NCBI RefSeq assembly: GCF_001493375.1
Contig: NZ_LN929763.1
Span: forward strand, 112,708 to 176,707
Reading direction: 5' to 3'
From: Streptomyces specialis
Lineage (GTDB): Bacteria; Actinomycetota; Actinomycetes; Streptomycetales; Streptomycetaceae
Length of the DNA stretch: 64,000 bases
Position 1 is the stretch's first letter; every line of letters begins with the position of its first letter. The notes under the pieces were generated by a model. It did no database searches and was not told the origin of the DNA. It saw nothing but the letters and a program-made list of their open reading frames with translations. This document shows, piece after piece, positions 27,010 through 36,355 of this stretch. Both the position numbers and the translations under genes were made by a program.

Positions 27010-27303
27010 TGGCTCGGGCCCGTGGTGCGCTGCTGGATGTCGTGGACAGCGTGCTCGATGCGCACGGCGGCGAGGCGGCGATGGTGCACGGGCCGGGTTC
27101 CGTCGGGACTTGGTTCGGCGTTGCCGACCTGACCGTATCGGCGTGCGACGGTCAGTCGACACCACACCTCGGGTGCGGTTACTGGGGGCGTGGGCATGAA
27201 GAATCCACTTCTGCCTTGGGCGATTCGATACGGAGGATGTGTTCCGGTGGGTCTCGACCCGTGCGCGGCGCGGCACGGACATCCCGCCGGAAACGACGGT
27301 TGC

Positions 27304-28278
27304 TCAGTCCCGGTGCGGGGTGACTGGGGTGCCGTCCTGCTGTCGGAGCTGGACCATCAACGAGGTCAGGGTGTCGTTGGACAGCGGAATCCGCTGTCCG
27401 CGGATGGCCTGGGCGACCACTCTGCGGGTCAGTTTGTTCTCAGCCCTGACCGCTGCCCGTGCGATGCGCAGCAGTTCCTCGGTGCTCGCGGTGCCTCGCC
27501 GGACAGCCGGGGACCGTCCGCGGTGGGTGACCGGTTCGGCGGCAGCCGGCGGCTGTCCGCCCGTCGCCGTTGCTTCCGGGCGGCCGCTCAGGCTTGACCA
27601 GACGACGGGTCGGCGGTGATGACCTGGCCGAGTCGTCGGACGGGCGTAGGCTCCGGACGGTGTTGCCCTGCTCCCGATCGCTGTCCGGGCAGCCGGGCCT
27701 TGTCGGCGCGGTGACGGTCGCGGCTCGCCGACCGGATCGATTGGGGAGTCGGACACCGGGTGACGGCGTCCTGTCCGGTCGGCTCGGCTGACCGAGATGT
27801 GTTCGGGCCGGAGGAAGGCGTTCGCGTCACGGGGACCTCGATTGACCGGTCGCCGCGCGATGAGGATGTAGAGGTGGACGGCTCCCGCGAGGGCCAGTGG
27901 GGCGAGGGCGGACAGGGCGCCGACGACCATGTCGTCCAGTCGCAGGCCGGTGGCCGCGGTGGTCTGTTGGTTGAGTCTGACCGCGTGCACCGCGTTGGCC
28001 CAGATACTCGCGCAGGTGGCGACACCGAAGAGTGACCAGACGTAGAGGCGGGCTCGCAGCGGTGAGTTGCGCAGGACGAGCAGGGCGCGGACTCCATAGG
28101 CGATGAAGCCGTCGATCACCACAGGGAAGAGGTAGCTCAGGATGCCCCGGACGTGGATGGTCACCGCCATCTGCTGGAGGGCGTCGTAGGAGAGGGCACA
28201 TGCGGCGCCGCCCAGGGCGATCACGACGGCGCGGTCCCAGGGGGTGATGGGCGCGGTGTCGGGCGAAGCGGTGCTCAT
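27304..28278 (-). CDS. DUF2637 membrane protein
   Basis: A 324-residue protein with an N-terminal DUF2637 domain of about four membrane helices (residues 15-140; 'ALGGAACALSYDALQQMAV', 'VVIDGFIAYGVRALLVLR', 'LSALAPLALAGAVHLYILIA'). A long basic Pro-rich tail follows, then a helix-turn-helix-like end ('RRVVAQAIRGQRIPLSNDTL'). DUF2637 proteins are common on Streptomyces conjugative plasmids and integrative elements next to replication and transfer genes. Its start overlaps the WhiB stop (ATGA). Confidence 0.85.
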   Translation of the reverse strand: MSTASPDTAPITPWDRAVVIALGGAACALSYDALQQMAVTIHVRGILSYLFPVVIDGFIAYGVRALLVLRNSPLRARLYVWSLFGVATCASIWANAVHAVRLNQQTTAATGLRLDDMVVGALSALAPLALAGAVHLYILIARRPVNRGPRDANAFLRPEHISVSRADRTGRRHPVSDSPIDPVGEPRPSPRRQGPAARTAIGSRATPSGAYARPTTRPGHHRRPVVWSSLSGRPEATATGGQPPAAAEPVTHRGRSPAVRRGTASTEELLRIARAAVRAENKLTRRVVAQAIRGQRIPLSNDTLTSLMVQLRQQDGTPVTPHRD

Positions 28279-28841
28279 GCCGCCGTTCCGTAGTCGTCCC
28301 TGCCGAGGCGGTCGTCTGTCGGCTCGATGAGTGGGGAAGGACCCGGCATCCCGTGCAGCTCGCGGTGTCGGAGTGCGCGGCGCGTCTCGCGGTACAGCTT
28401 CTGGGCGTGTTCCTCCGTGATCTTCAGGAGCCAGGCGAGACGTTCCTCGCTGACGCCGCCGCGGTAGGCGGCGTGGACGACGGCTCGGCGCTCGACCTTG
28501 GTGAGGTGGATGTCGCGTCCTGCCAGTACGGCGTTGACCCTGCTGTGGTCGAGGCGATGAAGGCTCGCCTCGTGCAGCGGCTTGCGTTCCTCCTCGGTCA
28601 TGCCGCCGCGGATGCCGTATGTGTCGTTGCTGTCCAGAGCGGCCTGTAGGCAGGTCTCGCGGACGGGGCACTGGCCGCACAAAGCCTTCGCGGTGCTGAT
28701 CCTCTCGATCTCGTCCGGGGCGGGGAAGAACAGGTCGGGGTCCACGGCGTGGTGCTCCGTCGGTCGGCAGGCTGCCCGGTCCTGCCAGGTGTGGTCACCC
28801 AGTGCCCGGTGGCGGGCAGGGCTGATCGACTTCGTTGACAT
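28275..28841 (-). CDS. WhiB-family iron-sulfur regulator
   Basis: A 188-residue WhiB-like protein. The four iron-sulfur cysteines are Cys25, Cys55, Cys58 and Cys64 ('DRAACRPTEH', 'LCGQCPVRETCLQAA'), followed by the 'GIRGGMTEEERKPL' turn and basic tail typical of the family. The C-terminal extension (about residues 95-188) includes a helix-turn-helix-like segment ('GGVSEERLAWLLKITEEHAQ'). It is encoded inside the mobilisation operon, so it probably regulates element genes rather than sporulation. Confidence 0.93.
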   Translation of the reverse strand: MSTKSISPARHRALGDHTWQDRAACRPTEHHAVDPDLFFPAPDEIERISTAKALCGQCPVRETCLQAALDSNDTYGIRGGMTEEERKPLHEASLHRLDHSRVNAVLAGRDIHLTKVERRAVVHAAYRGGVSEERLAWLLKITEEHAQKLYRETRRALRHRELHGMPGPSPLIEPTDDRLGRDDYGTAA

Positions 28842-28953
28842 GGGGGTGGCTCCGATCACTCGCGGCGCGCCGGCGGTCGCGGGGGAGGGCGCGCCGAGTC
28901 GGCTGGTTCCTGGGATGCGGATAGTCGGCCCGGCGGACGTGACCGGGAGCCGG

Positions 28954-29649
28954 TCAGGCCGGGCGCAGGCGTCTGCGGTCGACCGGTTCGAACTCGACCC
29001 GGGTGGTCATCTGCGCGAGGCGGGAGGTGACGCGGTCGCCGAGGCAGGCGCGCAGGTCCTTGATGGCGAGGTTGGTCGTCACGAGGGTCGGAAGCATGAG
29101 GTTGTACCGGCGGTTGATGAGGCGGTAGGTGACTTCCTCGACCCATTCGCTCGGTTTTGCGGCGCCGAGATCGTCGAGGAGCAGCAGCGGGCAACGGCTG
29201 ACGGCCGCCAGTTCCCGTTCGCTGTCGGCTCCCGGCCGCGGGCGCAGGTCGGCGTACAGGTCGGCGGCGGTGGTCGCGCGCCATCGGACGCCGATACCGG
29301 CTTGGCGCAGGGCACGGATCGCGCCGTATGCCTGGTGGGTCTTGCCGGCGCCGACGACCCCGGCCATCAGCAGACTCGGCCCGGTCGCGACCTGCCGCCG
29401 CGCACCGGTGTTCGGGGCGACGGCGTGCCGGACGACCTCCCGGACCCAGGCGATGACCTGCGGGTGATCCGCCGTCGCGTTCCGGTAGCGCGGGGGCAGG
29501 CCCGCTGAGGAGGAATCCGCCGCCGGGGCCGCCGCGGGCTCCTCGGCTGGTTCCGTGCTGACGGCCGGATCGATGTCGCGCTCCGCCAGGATGCGGACCA
29601 TGCGGTTCAGGACTCCCTCGCCGAGGCGGTGCGGATCACGTGTGCGCAT
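28954..29649 (-). CDS. DnaC/IstB-like ATPase (helicase loader type)
   Basis: A 231-residue AAA+ ATPase. Walker A is 'GVVGAGKTHQ' (about residues 97-106), Walker B is 'LLLLDDLG' (about 154-161), and 'TLVTTNLA' is the sensor-1 strand. The length and layout fit DnaC-type helicase loaders of plasmids and phages. Its ATG overlaps the stop of the upstream Rep-like gene (ATGA), so the two act together in replication of the excised element. A 112-bp gap separates it from the WhiB gene. Confidence 0.85.
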   Translation of the reverse strand: MRTRDPHRLGEGVLNRMVRILAERDIDPAVSTEPAEEPAAAPAADSSSAGLPPRYRNATADHPQVIAWVREVVRHAVAPNTGARRQVATGPSLLMAGVVGAGKTHQAYGAIRALRQAGIGVRWRATTAADLYADLRPRPGADSERELAAVSRCPLLLLDDLGAAKPSEWVEEVTYRLINRRYNLMLPTLVTTNLAIKDLRACLGDRVTSRLAQMTTRVEFEPVDRRRLRPA

Positions 29650-30665
29650 CACAGCTCCTCGGCGTAGGCGGCGGCGTCGACCGGCGTGGTCCACGGCTGA
29701 TGAGCGGGCACGTTAGGGCGGATTCCCGGCGGCGCCAAACCTGGGCGCGGTGCGTTCATGGAGTCGTTCACCAGGCTCGGGAGGCGGCTCGGATGCCCCT
29801 GGATCTCGGCGAAGCGCCGCAGTCCGGCGCGAACATGCTCGACCGCGATGCCCTCGGTCAGCAGCCTCTTGGCCAGGCGGCCGAGGTGCCCGAGCACGTC
29901 AGCCGGCGGGCGTTCGGCGCAGGCCGTGACGTACTCGGCGATGAGGTCGCCCGCCGACGCGGTGGCGGCGGGCGCTGAGCGCCCCGAAGGAAGAACAGAT
30001 CCAGGATCCAAGATCCTTGATCCAGGCGCCGAGTCCTCGCCGAGTCCTCGGGGAACCCTCGGTGAGGCTTCCGGGAGCGGCCCTTGACGTGCGTGTCCGG
30101 CCTGGCCCCGGCCCTGAGACGCGATGACGCCGACGAGGGCTCTCTCCTGTACGGCCGCCGGGTGTTGCTCTTCGTCGTGGGGATGGGCGGGTGCCGGGAG
30201 GGCGCGGCGCTCGCGGGTTCGGGGAGGGTTCGGCGACCCCTCGCCGAGCTGTCGCGAAGGCGGCTGAGGCCGGTTGGCCTCGGTGCACGCCCCTCTGCAC
30301 GGACCGCAGCGGTCGGTCGGGTGGTGCTGGGGGCAGGCGGGGAGCCGGGACTGGCTCGGTTTGTCGATCTTCTGGTGCTCGAACCAGCCCACGATGTGCA
30401 GGTAGCGCTTGCCGTCGCAACCGGTGTACCGGCAGATCAGCCCGGCACCGGCGAGTTGGTGCAGGTCGTCCTCGACGTGCACCGGGGTGTGCTCGGCGCG
30501 AAGAGGCCACAGGACGCCGGCGATGATGGCCGCGTTGTCCCGGTGACGGCCCTGGTCGTCGGCCTGGGTGAGCAGACCGATGAAGGTCAGCACCGCCGTG
30601 ACCGAGCACTCGGCGCATCGCTCGTTGATGAACAGGTCGGGCTTGACCGTGCGGATACGCGCCAT
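29649..30665 (-). CDS. Replication-initiator-like protein with N-terminal winged helix
   Basis: A 338-residue protein beginning 'MARIRTVKPDLFINERCAEC', the standard N-terminus of Streptomyces element/phage DNA-binding replication proteins. 'LTFIGLLTQADDQGR' and 'LAGAGLICRYTGCDGKRYLH' form the winged-helix core. The middle is low-complexity and Cys/His-rich ('CPQHHPTDRCGPCRGAC', a possible zinc site). The C-terminal ~100 residues are helical. It overlaps the DnaC-like gene by 4 bp and heads the leftward module. Replication initiation is inferred from the family and its partner. Confidence 0.75.
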   Translation of the reverse strand: MARIRTVKPDLFINERCAECSVTAVLTFIGLLTQADDQGRHRDNAAIIAGVLWPLRAEHTPVHVEDDLHQLAGAGLICRYTGCDGKRYLHIVGWFEHQKIDKPSQSRLPACPQHHPTDRCGPCRGACTEANRPQPPSRQLGEGSPNPPRTRERRALPAPAHPHDEEQHPAAVQERALVGVIASQGRGQAGHARQGPLPEASPRVPRGLGEDSAPGSRILDPGSVLPSGRSAPAATASAGDLIAEYVTACAERPPADVLGHLGRLAKRLLTEGIAVEHVRAGLRRFAEIQGHPSRLPSLVNDSMNAPRPGLAPPGIRPNVPAHQPWTTPVDAAAYAEEL

Positions 30666-31273
30666 GTCAGTGCCTCCTGCCCGTGGCCGGGTCCCTCGGA
30701 GGGGTGAACGTCTCCTCTGCGAGAGGGAAGCGCCGGGAGGACGGGAGAGCCCCGTTGTCGGGGAGGGAGGGGCCGAGGTGGACGGGGAGAGAACAGGGCA
30801 TCGAGTCGGTGTTCGGGCATGCCGACGGTCCGCTTGGCGAGGCAAGCATGTGATACTCCATTGCTTGTAGCAGCGCGGTTCGGCGGTCTGCGTGCAAGGC
30901 GCCGCCGCCCGCGAGTTGTGAAACGGCTTTTTAGGGAGCCGGTCCGGCGTCCTGGAGGTGATGACTCCATGACGCCGGTTCAGATCGGTGGCGGATGTAT
31001 TTCCGCCGAGCGGGTATCGCCTCCTCTCCCCGAGCCGGTTGCCGGCACGGTGATCATGTTCGGGGAGCAGCACCATAGGGTGATCAGCGGTGCACGTCCA
31101 GCCTGCTTGGAACCATTCCCACCTGCGGCGGAACACTCTGGTGGATGGCTGTGCGCATCACCGTACACTCCAGTTGTCTCTGTGCCGTTTAAATGCTGGG
31201 CGCGCCTCGCGTGCGCCGATCCCCCTTCACCGGAGTGGGTAGGGTATTTCTCGGGGGGCGAGAAAGGGCGGGC
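30666..31273. other. Divergent intergenic region between the Rep-like and XRE genes
   Basis: About 600 bp without a supported gene. It must hold the promoters of the leftward replication/mobilisation operon and the rightward XRE operon. AT-rich patches lie at about 30847-30875 and 31180-31195. An origin is possible beside a replication gene, but I could not identify iterons. Confidence 0.4.
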
Positions 31274-31726
31274 ATGGCTGGGGAGTATGGGAGGGCATTC
31301 GCGGAGCGCCTGGACTACTTGTTCCGGGAAGTGCGTCCGAACGGTCGCGACTCCTACACGTACGCCGAAGTGGCGCAAGGCATCCGGGAGATGACGAGCA
31401 GCGAACTGGCCATCTCGGCCAGCGCCATCCAGCAGCTTCGGACCGGCGCCAAGTCGAACCCCAAGATGCAGACGATCAAGGCGTTGGCCGACTTCTTCGG
31501 GGTACCGGCGGGCTACTTCTTCGACGAGGAGGTGGCTGAGCGCACGCGAGCGGAGATCCGGCTCATCGCGGCCATGCGCGATCGGGAGGTGCGCAAGGTG
31601 GCCCTTCGCGCGAATGGCCTGAGCACATCGAGCCTGAACATGGTCGCCACGGTGATCGAGCAGGCGCGCCGCTTGGAAGGGCTGCCTGTGGATCCTGATG
31701 AGCAGGATCTGGATCTGGAGGATTAG
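31274..31726 (+). CDS. XRE-family helix-turn-helix regulator
   Basis: A 150-residue protein with an XRE helix-turn-helix over about residues 5-80. Recognisable segments are 'AFAERLDYLFREVRPNG', 'YTYAEVAQGIREM', 'AISASAIQQLRTGAKSNPKM' and 'LADFFGVPAGYFFD'. The C-terminal part is helical ('STSSLNMVATVIEQARRLEG'). The start ATG 31274 has AAAGGGCGGG upstream. It heads a rightward operon with an ImmA/IrrE-like protein, a membrane protein and a P450, and most likely represses that operon. Confidence 0.9.
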   Translation: MAGEYGRAFAERLDYLFREVRPNGRDSYTYAEVAQGIREMTSSELAISASAIQQLRTGAKSNPKMQTIKALADFFGVPAGYFFDEEVAERTRAEIRLIAAMRDREVRKVALRANGLSTSSLNMVATVIEQARRLEGLPVDPDEQDLDLED

Positions 31727-31918
31727 CAGCAGGCGTCGCCTTCTGCCTTCCATCGGCTGGTCGCACTATCCGCTGATGTGGGCCGGGCGCCTGCCATCTG
31801 GCCGATGAATGCCGCGACTTGCGCGCCGCGCTGCTGGAGGATCATTTCCGTCGTTGGCATCCTGGCTGCTCCGGAACGCGCGCATCTGAAGCGCTGCGTC
31901 CTGGCCGAGGAGGTCGCC

Positions 31919-32464
31919 ATGTCCTTGCCAACCCGGGAAGTGGAACGGCTCCGCCATTCATGCGAAGAACGGATTGACAGTCTGGGACTGCCGCACCGCT
32001 TCACGACACGCCAGTTGCGCGACGCGATCGCGCGTCTGCGTGACAGGCCCATCATTCTCAAACCACTACGGACCCTGGGAACCGTAGAAGCCCCCTGCGG
32101 GATTCGCCTGGAAACGCCGGGGGCCGATCTCCTCTTCTACGAGGAGGGCACCTCACTGCTGCACCAACGGCACATTCTCACTCACGAGTTGTGCCATGTC
32201 CTGTGCGATCACCCGGGCAGTCTGGAGGTGGACGTCGAAACCGCGCACGCTCTCGGCTTCAACCCGACTCTCATCCTCCGCATGTCCGGCCGGACCAGCT
32301 ACGCGACGGACGACGAGCGCGAGGCGGAGATGATGGCGACCGTCATCCGGCAGCGCATCTACCGCGGCCGTGAACAGCCCGCCAGCCGACCGGCCGAGGG
32401 CGCCGAGCGCTGGGAGGCTTTGTTCGCCAAGCCCAGGAGGAAGGCGCGATACCGCCCGTGGTGA
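31919..32464 (+). CDS. ImmA/IrrE-type metallopeptidase-like protein
   Basis: A 181-residue protein with the zinc motif 'HELCHVLCDH' at about residues 88-97 (HExxH variant) and a downstream 'DEREAEMMATVIRQ', giving the third ligand. This matches the ImmA/IrrE family, which cleaves or regulates XRE repressors. The start ATG 31919 has GAGGAGG upstream. It follows the XRE gene, a typical peptidase-repressor pair, and its stop overlaps the next start (GTGA). A toxin-antitoxin reading is an alternative. Confidence 0.85.
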   Translation: MSLPTREVERLRHSCEERIDSLGLPHRFTTRQLRDAIARLRDRPIILKPLRTLGTVEAPCGIRLETPGADLLFYEEGTSLLHQRHILTHELCHVLCDHPGSLEVDVETAHALGFNPTLILRMSGRTSYATDDEREAEMMATVIRQRIYRGREQPASRPAEGAERWEALFAKPRRKARYRPW

Positions 32465-33672
32465 ACGTCTTCTTCCTCGCTACCGCCGTCGCCCTTGCCG
32501 TCGCCGCCGGCTACTGGGTCTTCGGACGCGGCACGCCCCGCCCTGCCGGAACCTGGGCCATGGGCGCGGTGCTCATCTCCTTCGCCGGTGCCTTCGCCTC
32601 CTATACGCCGATGGTGGCCGGGGCCATCGAAGCGGTGGTGCCGCAGTCCGCCCGCCTGCTCAGCAATTCGTTCAGCCTCGCCGCGGCGACATCGGTCCTC
32701 ATCTTCATGCTGCAGCTCGGCTTCGATCCCGAGGAGGCCGGCCGCCGTACTCGGCCGCGCCTGCTGCTTCTTGCCGTGGGCGTCAGCGCGATGACGTTGC
32801 TGTTCCTCGTCGAACTCGCGACCCAATCGCCGCAGGTGTACGGCCTGTACATCCTGGTCTACATCACCTTCCTGACACTCGCGGTGAAGGACTTCTTGCA
32901 CGAGGTCTGGCGCCAGTCGATGTCCGCCAAACGCTTCAGCCTGCGCATCGGCCTGCGCCTGACCGCCGCCGGATGTGTGTTCGCCCTGATTTACGCGGCC
33001 TACAAGGTGATCGCGACGGTGGCCGTCGTCCTCGGCACGCACCTCGTGCCCGATCACCACGGCTGCACCTCACTGGTGTCCTCGCCGTGCGTCTTCAGCG
33101 CGACCGCACCGGGTCTGGCCGTTCTGCTGATCACCGTGGGGCTCACGCTCCCCGCCGTCACCTGGCCCATCGGACAAGCGCTGCGGCGCCGTTGGGAAGC
33201 TGCGTCGTTCCGGGCCCTCGGTCCGCTGTGGCAGGACCTGTCGAGTGCGACGCCGGAGATCGTTCTGTCTTCGTCGGCCGACGCCGATGGCGAGCATCCC
33301 GACGACTTGGACTTCCTCCTCCACCGCCGGGTCATCGAGATCAACGACGGCATCCTCGCTCTCCGGCCCTACAGATCCGAAGCCGTCCGGGAATCCGCAT
33401 ACCGGGCCGTCGTGGTGAGCGGGAAGGCGGGAACCGAAGCGGGGGAGGCCATGGTCGAGGCGACGGTCCTCCAGGCCGCTGTCCGGGCGAAGCGGGCAGG
33501 CCGCCCAGTCGGTGACGAAACCCCTCTCCCGGCTTCCGCTATCGTTTCGCGGGCCGGCGACCTCCGTGCCGAGACCCGGTGGCTCCTGCGGCTCGCCCAT
33601 GCCTACGCGGATACCGCAACCCGCCTCGCGGCGAACGAGCCTCTCCGACAGCGGAAGTTCGAGAACTCATGA
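32461..33672 (+). CDS. MAB_1171c-family membrane protein (putative transporter)
   Basis: A 403-residue integral membrane protein with about seven helices in the first 245 residues ('VFFLATAVALAVAAGYWVFG', 'LLLLAVGVSAMTLLFLVEL', 'LAVLLITVGLTLPAVTWPIG') and a cytosolic C-terminal domain of ~150 residues. The layout matches the Streptomyces MAB_1171c group, usually found beside an XRE regulator and an ImmA-like protein. The transporter label is a database convention and no substrate is known. Start GTG 32461 overlaps the upstream stop, and its stop overlaps the P450 ATG. Confidence 0.85.
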   Translation: MNVFFLATAVALAVAAGYWVFGRGTPRPAGTWAMGAVLISFAGAFASYTPMVAGAIEAVVPQSARLLSNSFSLAAATSVLIFMLQLGFDPEEAGRRTRPRLLLLAVGVSAMTLLFLVELATQSPQVYGLYILVYITFLTLAVKDFLHEVWRQSMSAKRFSLRIGLRLTAAGCVFALIYAAYKVIATVAVVLGTHLVPDHHGCTSLVSSPCVFSATAPGLAVLLITVGLTLPAVTWPIGQALRRRWEAASFRALGPLWQDLSSATPEIVLSSSADADGEHPDDLDFLLHRRVIEINDGILALRPYRSEAVRESAYRAVVVSGKAGTEAGEAMVEATVLQAAVRAKRAGRPVGDETPLPASAIVSRAGDLRAETRWLLRLAHAYADTATRLAANEPLRQRKFENS

Positions 33673-34847
33673 CCGACCCGACGCACGATCCCCGCTTCTT
33701 CCAGAACCCGTACCCCTTCTACGCCCGGCTCCGGTCGACCGGGCCCGTGCAGCCGCTCCCGGGCGGTTCGGGTGGGCGACAGAGCTACGTCGTCACTGGT
33801 CATGCCGAGGCCCGGCAGGCGCTTGCTGATCCGAGGCTCTCCAAGGACACCGGCGCGTTCTTCGCCGGGCGGCCGTCCCGGCGTCGGCTTCACCCCGCCG
33901 TCTCGCGCAACATGCTGGCCTGCGACCCGCCGGAGCACACCCGCCTGCGCCGCCTCGTGACCAAGGCGTTCACCTCCGGGTCCGTCAACGCCATGCGCCC
34001 GTACATCGAGCAACTGACCGACAGCCTGCTGGACCAGTGGCCCGTCGGCGGGAAGGTGGACCTCGTCGCCGGCCTGGCCGTTCCCCTGCCCGTCACAGTG
34101 ATCTGCGAACTGCTCGGAGTACCGGAAGCCGACCGGCCGGACGTGAAGCGATGGTCCGGCGAACTGTTCGCCGCCGGAGACCCCGAGACCATCGACGCGG
34201 CATCCCATGAGATGGCCACCTATATGACCGGCCTGATCGCGTCGAAGCGCCGGCAACCGGGGAACGCGCTCCTGGACGAACTCATCGCCGTCCGCGACGG
34301 AGGAGATCACCTCAGCGAGGCCGAACTTGTCTCCCTCGCCATCCTGCTGATCGTGGCCGGGCACGAGACGACCACCAACCTCATCGGCAACGCCACTCTC
34401 GCCCTGCTCCAGCACCCGGCCGAACTCGCCCGTGTCCGGCGCGATCCGAGCCTGATCGGTGACTGCCTGGACGAACTGCTGCGCTACGACTCGCCGCTCA
34501 GCACGGCGACCTTCCGCTACACCACCGAGGCGGTCACCCTCGGCGGCACCGACATCCCGGCCGGATCTCCGGTGCTGGTCGCCCCGGGCGCGGCCAATCG
34601 GGACCCTGAGCGGTTCCCGTCACCCGACGAGCTGGACCTTGCGCGAGATGCCACGGGCCACCTGTCGTTCGGCCACGGCATCCACCGCTGCCTCGGAGCA
34701 CCACTCGCCCGAGCGGAATCCGAGATCGCCCTGCGAGCGGTGCTGACCCGCTTCCCCGCCCTCCGCCTGGCAGTACCGCCCGATCAACTCCAATGGCGCC
34801 GCACCCGCCTGATGCGCGGCCTGGCCTCCCTGCCGCTGATGACGTGA
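33669..34847 (+). CDS. Cytochrome P450
   Basis: A 392-residue soluble bacterial P450. I-helix oxygen-activation motif 'AGHETTTN', K-helix ExxR in 'DELLRY', and the haem loop 'FGHGIHRCLGAPLARAE' with the axial Cys near residue 341. It is a heme mono-oxygenase needing ferredoxin partners, and none is encoded nearby. ATG 33669 overlaps the membrane-protein stop (ATGA), so it is the last gene of the XRE / ImmA / membrane protein operon. The substrate is unknown; the context suggests modification of a small signal or membrane lipid, by inference only. Confidence 0.95.
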   Translation: MTDPTHDPRFFQNPYPFYARLRSTGPVQPLPGGSGGRQSYVVTGHAEARQALADPRLSKDTGAFFAGRPSRRRLHPAVSRNMLACDPPEHTRLRRLVTKAFTSGSVNAMRPYIEQLTDSLLDQWPVGGKVDLVAGLAVPLPVTVICELLGVPEADRPDVKRWSGELFAAGDPETIDAASHEMATYMTGLIASKRRQPGNALLDELIAVRDGGDHLSEAELVSLAILLIVAGHETTTNLIGNATLALLQHPAELARVRRDPSLIGDCLDELLRYDSPLSTATFRYTTEAVTLGGTDIPAGSPVLVAPGAANRDPERFPSPDELDLARDATGHLSFGHGIHRCLGAPLARAESEIALRAVLTRFPALRLAVPPDQLQWRRTRLMRGLASLPLMT

Positions 34848-34924
34848 TCCGGGAAGTCTGTGCACAGTTGCTCCGGGGCATCGCTAAGCCTGACTGTGGG
34901 ACGTCCAGCCACAAGGGGAGACCG

Positions 34925-35311
34925 ATGAAGCCGATGCCGACCACTGCTGACGTAGCGCTCGCCGAACCGACGAAGCCGAAGCCGCAGCCGCGACCGGAGC
35001 ACTCGGCTGAACGTCCGGGCGGCCCGAACGCCGCTCGATGCGTCCGTCACCCGGAGGAACTGGCACTCCGGGGGATTCCCGTCCTGTGCCCGAGCTGTCT
35101 GGCCCACCGGGACTGGCTGCTGATCAACCAGGGCCGACACATCTGGATCCGCTGCCGATGCGGGGCACAGTGGCTGGAGCCGGAGATCACTCGCGCCGAC
35201 TTCGACGCCATGCTCGACGCCCCGGAGTGGGCCGTCTATCCGAGTATTCAGTCAGCGATGACCGCGCTCGGGTTCGACAGCGTCTTCTGCGGCGCCTATC
35301 TGCCGCGGTAA
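34925..35311 (+). CDS. Hypothetical protein with zinc-ribbon-like cysteines
   Basis: A 128-residue protein. After a Pro-rich N-terminus it carries 'ARCVRHPEELALRGIPVLCP' with 'SC', then 'HIWIRCRCGAQWLEPE', a CPxC...CxC arrangement that could bind zinc. The C-terminal helix is 'TRADFDAMLDAPEW'. GGGGAG precedes ATG 34925. The family is unrecognised. It may be the tail gene of the P450 operon, 77 bp away. Confidence 0.6.
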   Translation: MKPMPTTADVALAEPTKPKPQPRPEHSAERPGGPNAARCVRHPEELALRGIPVLCPSCLAHRDWLLINQGRHIWIRCRCGAQWLEPEITRADFDAMLDAPEWAVYPSIQSAMTALGFDSVFCGAYLPR

Positions 35312-35506
35312 GTGCCGCTAACGCAACCAGTGACCTCCGCTGGGCCACGAGGCAGCAGGGGCGTGCGAAGAAGTCCCCGTGGATGGGGTTGGTCGTTCCC
35401 AGGGGTTCGTCGCTGGTTGTATCCGAGTGATCTGTCGCTATCTTCGGGCAGTCTCGGGCCCCGCGCCGAGAGCCTGGTAGCTGCCTGGTGCACTTGTGAG
35501 CGAGGC

Positions 35507-36355
35507 ATGCCGGGGTGTGTGCGGTCCGTAGAATGCGGGTCCTCGGGAGGGCGGTGGGGCGTGGCTCGGGTGGGGCCCTTCCCTTCTCCCCATCTGCCCC
35601 TCCTGTCGCGGATGGTCGACGTGCTTCGTGGGAGAGGGAGGGATGTGTTCCGGCCGGCGGGGCGGATGCTGGGGGTGGGGGACCCCCGGGTGACGGCTGC
35701 GGATGTGGAGCCGGGGTTCGAGGCGGAGTTGCTGGCGGCGTGGTGGGCGGAGGCGGCCCGGACCGATCCGGGTGTGGTGCCGCCGGGTACGGAGACGCTG
35801 GTCAGGGTTCCGGGGTCGGTGCAGGCGGCGTTACGTGCGCTGTCGGGGTCGCGGTTCTTTTCGGGGGTGGCGCTGCGGGCGATGGTGCTGGATCTGAAGC
35901 AGGTGCACCGCTATGTGACCGATCAGGAGGTGCGGTGCCGGGTGCGGCAGCGGGTGCTGGACGCTGTGGATGACGACACGCGGGTGGTGGTGGCGCACTC
36001 GCTGGGCTCGGTGGTGGCGTACGAGGCGTTGTGCGCCGAGCCGGGTCACGGGGTGCGGGCGCTGGTGACGCTGGGCTCGCCGCTGGGCATACCGAACCTC
36101 ATTCTCGACCGGCTCCAGCCCCCGCCGGTGGTGCTGGGCGGGACGGCGCGCGGAATATGGCCCGGGGGCGAGAATCTGGTCTGGACGAATCTGGCGGATG
36201 AGGGGGACGGGGTGGCGCTGGTCAAGGATCTGCGGCCGGTGTTCGGGGAGCGGCTGCGGCAGGGGCTGGTGCACAACGGGTCGCACGCGCACGACGCCTC
36301 GGCGTATCTGACGGACCGGCTGTGCGGGGCGGCGATCGCGGCGAGCCTGTCATGA
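35507..36355 (+). CDS. Alpha/beta-hydrolase, lipase-like, coupled to the caspase-STAND gene
   Basis: About 282 residues with the nucleophile elbow 'VVVAHSLGSVVAYEALC' and downstream 'LVTLGSPLGIPN' and 'NGSHAHDASAYL' (candidate catalytic His), a lipase/esterase-type alpha/beta-hydrolase. The N-terminus is atypical: no 'VHGTG' strand is seen and the start is uncertain (ATG 35507 chosen, frame open to 35312). The 5' end may be truncated. Its TGA overlaps the ATG of the caspase gene (ATGA), so the two are translationally coupled. Such hydrolases act as effectors in several STAND-based conflict systems, which is the inferred role. Confidence 0.7.
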   Translation: MPGCVRSVECGSSGGRWGVARVGPFPSPHLPLLSRMVDVLRGRGRDVFRPAGRMLGVGDPRVTAADVEPGFEAELLAAWWAEAARTDPGVVPPGTETLVRVPGSVQAALRALSGSRFFSGVALRAMVLDLKQVHRYVTDQEVRCRVRQRVLDAVDDDTRVVVAHSLGSVVAYEALCAEPGHGVRALVTLGSPLGIPNLILDRLQPPPVVLGGTARGIWPGGENLVWTNLADEGDGVALVKDLRPVFGERLRQGLVHNGSHAHDASAYLTDRLCGAAIAASLS

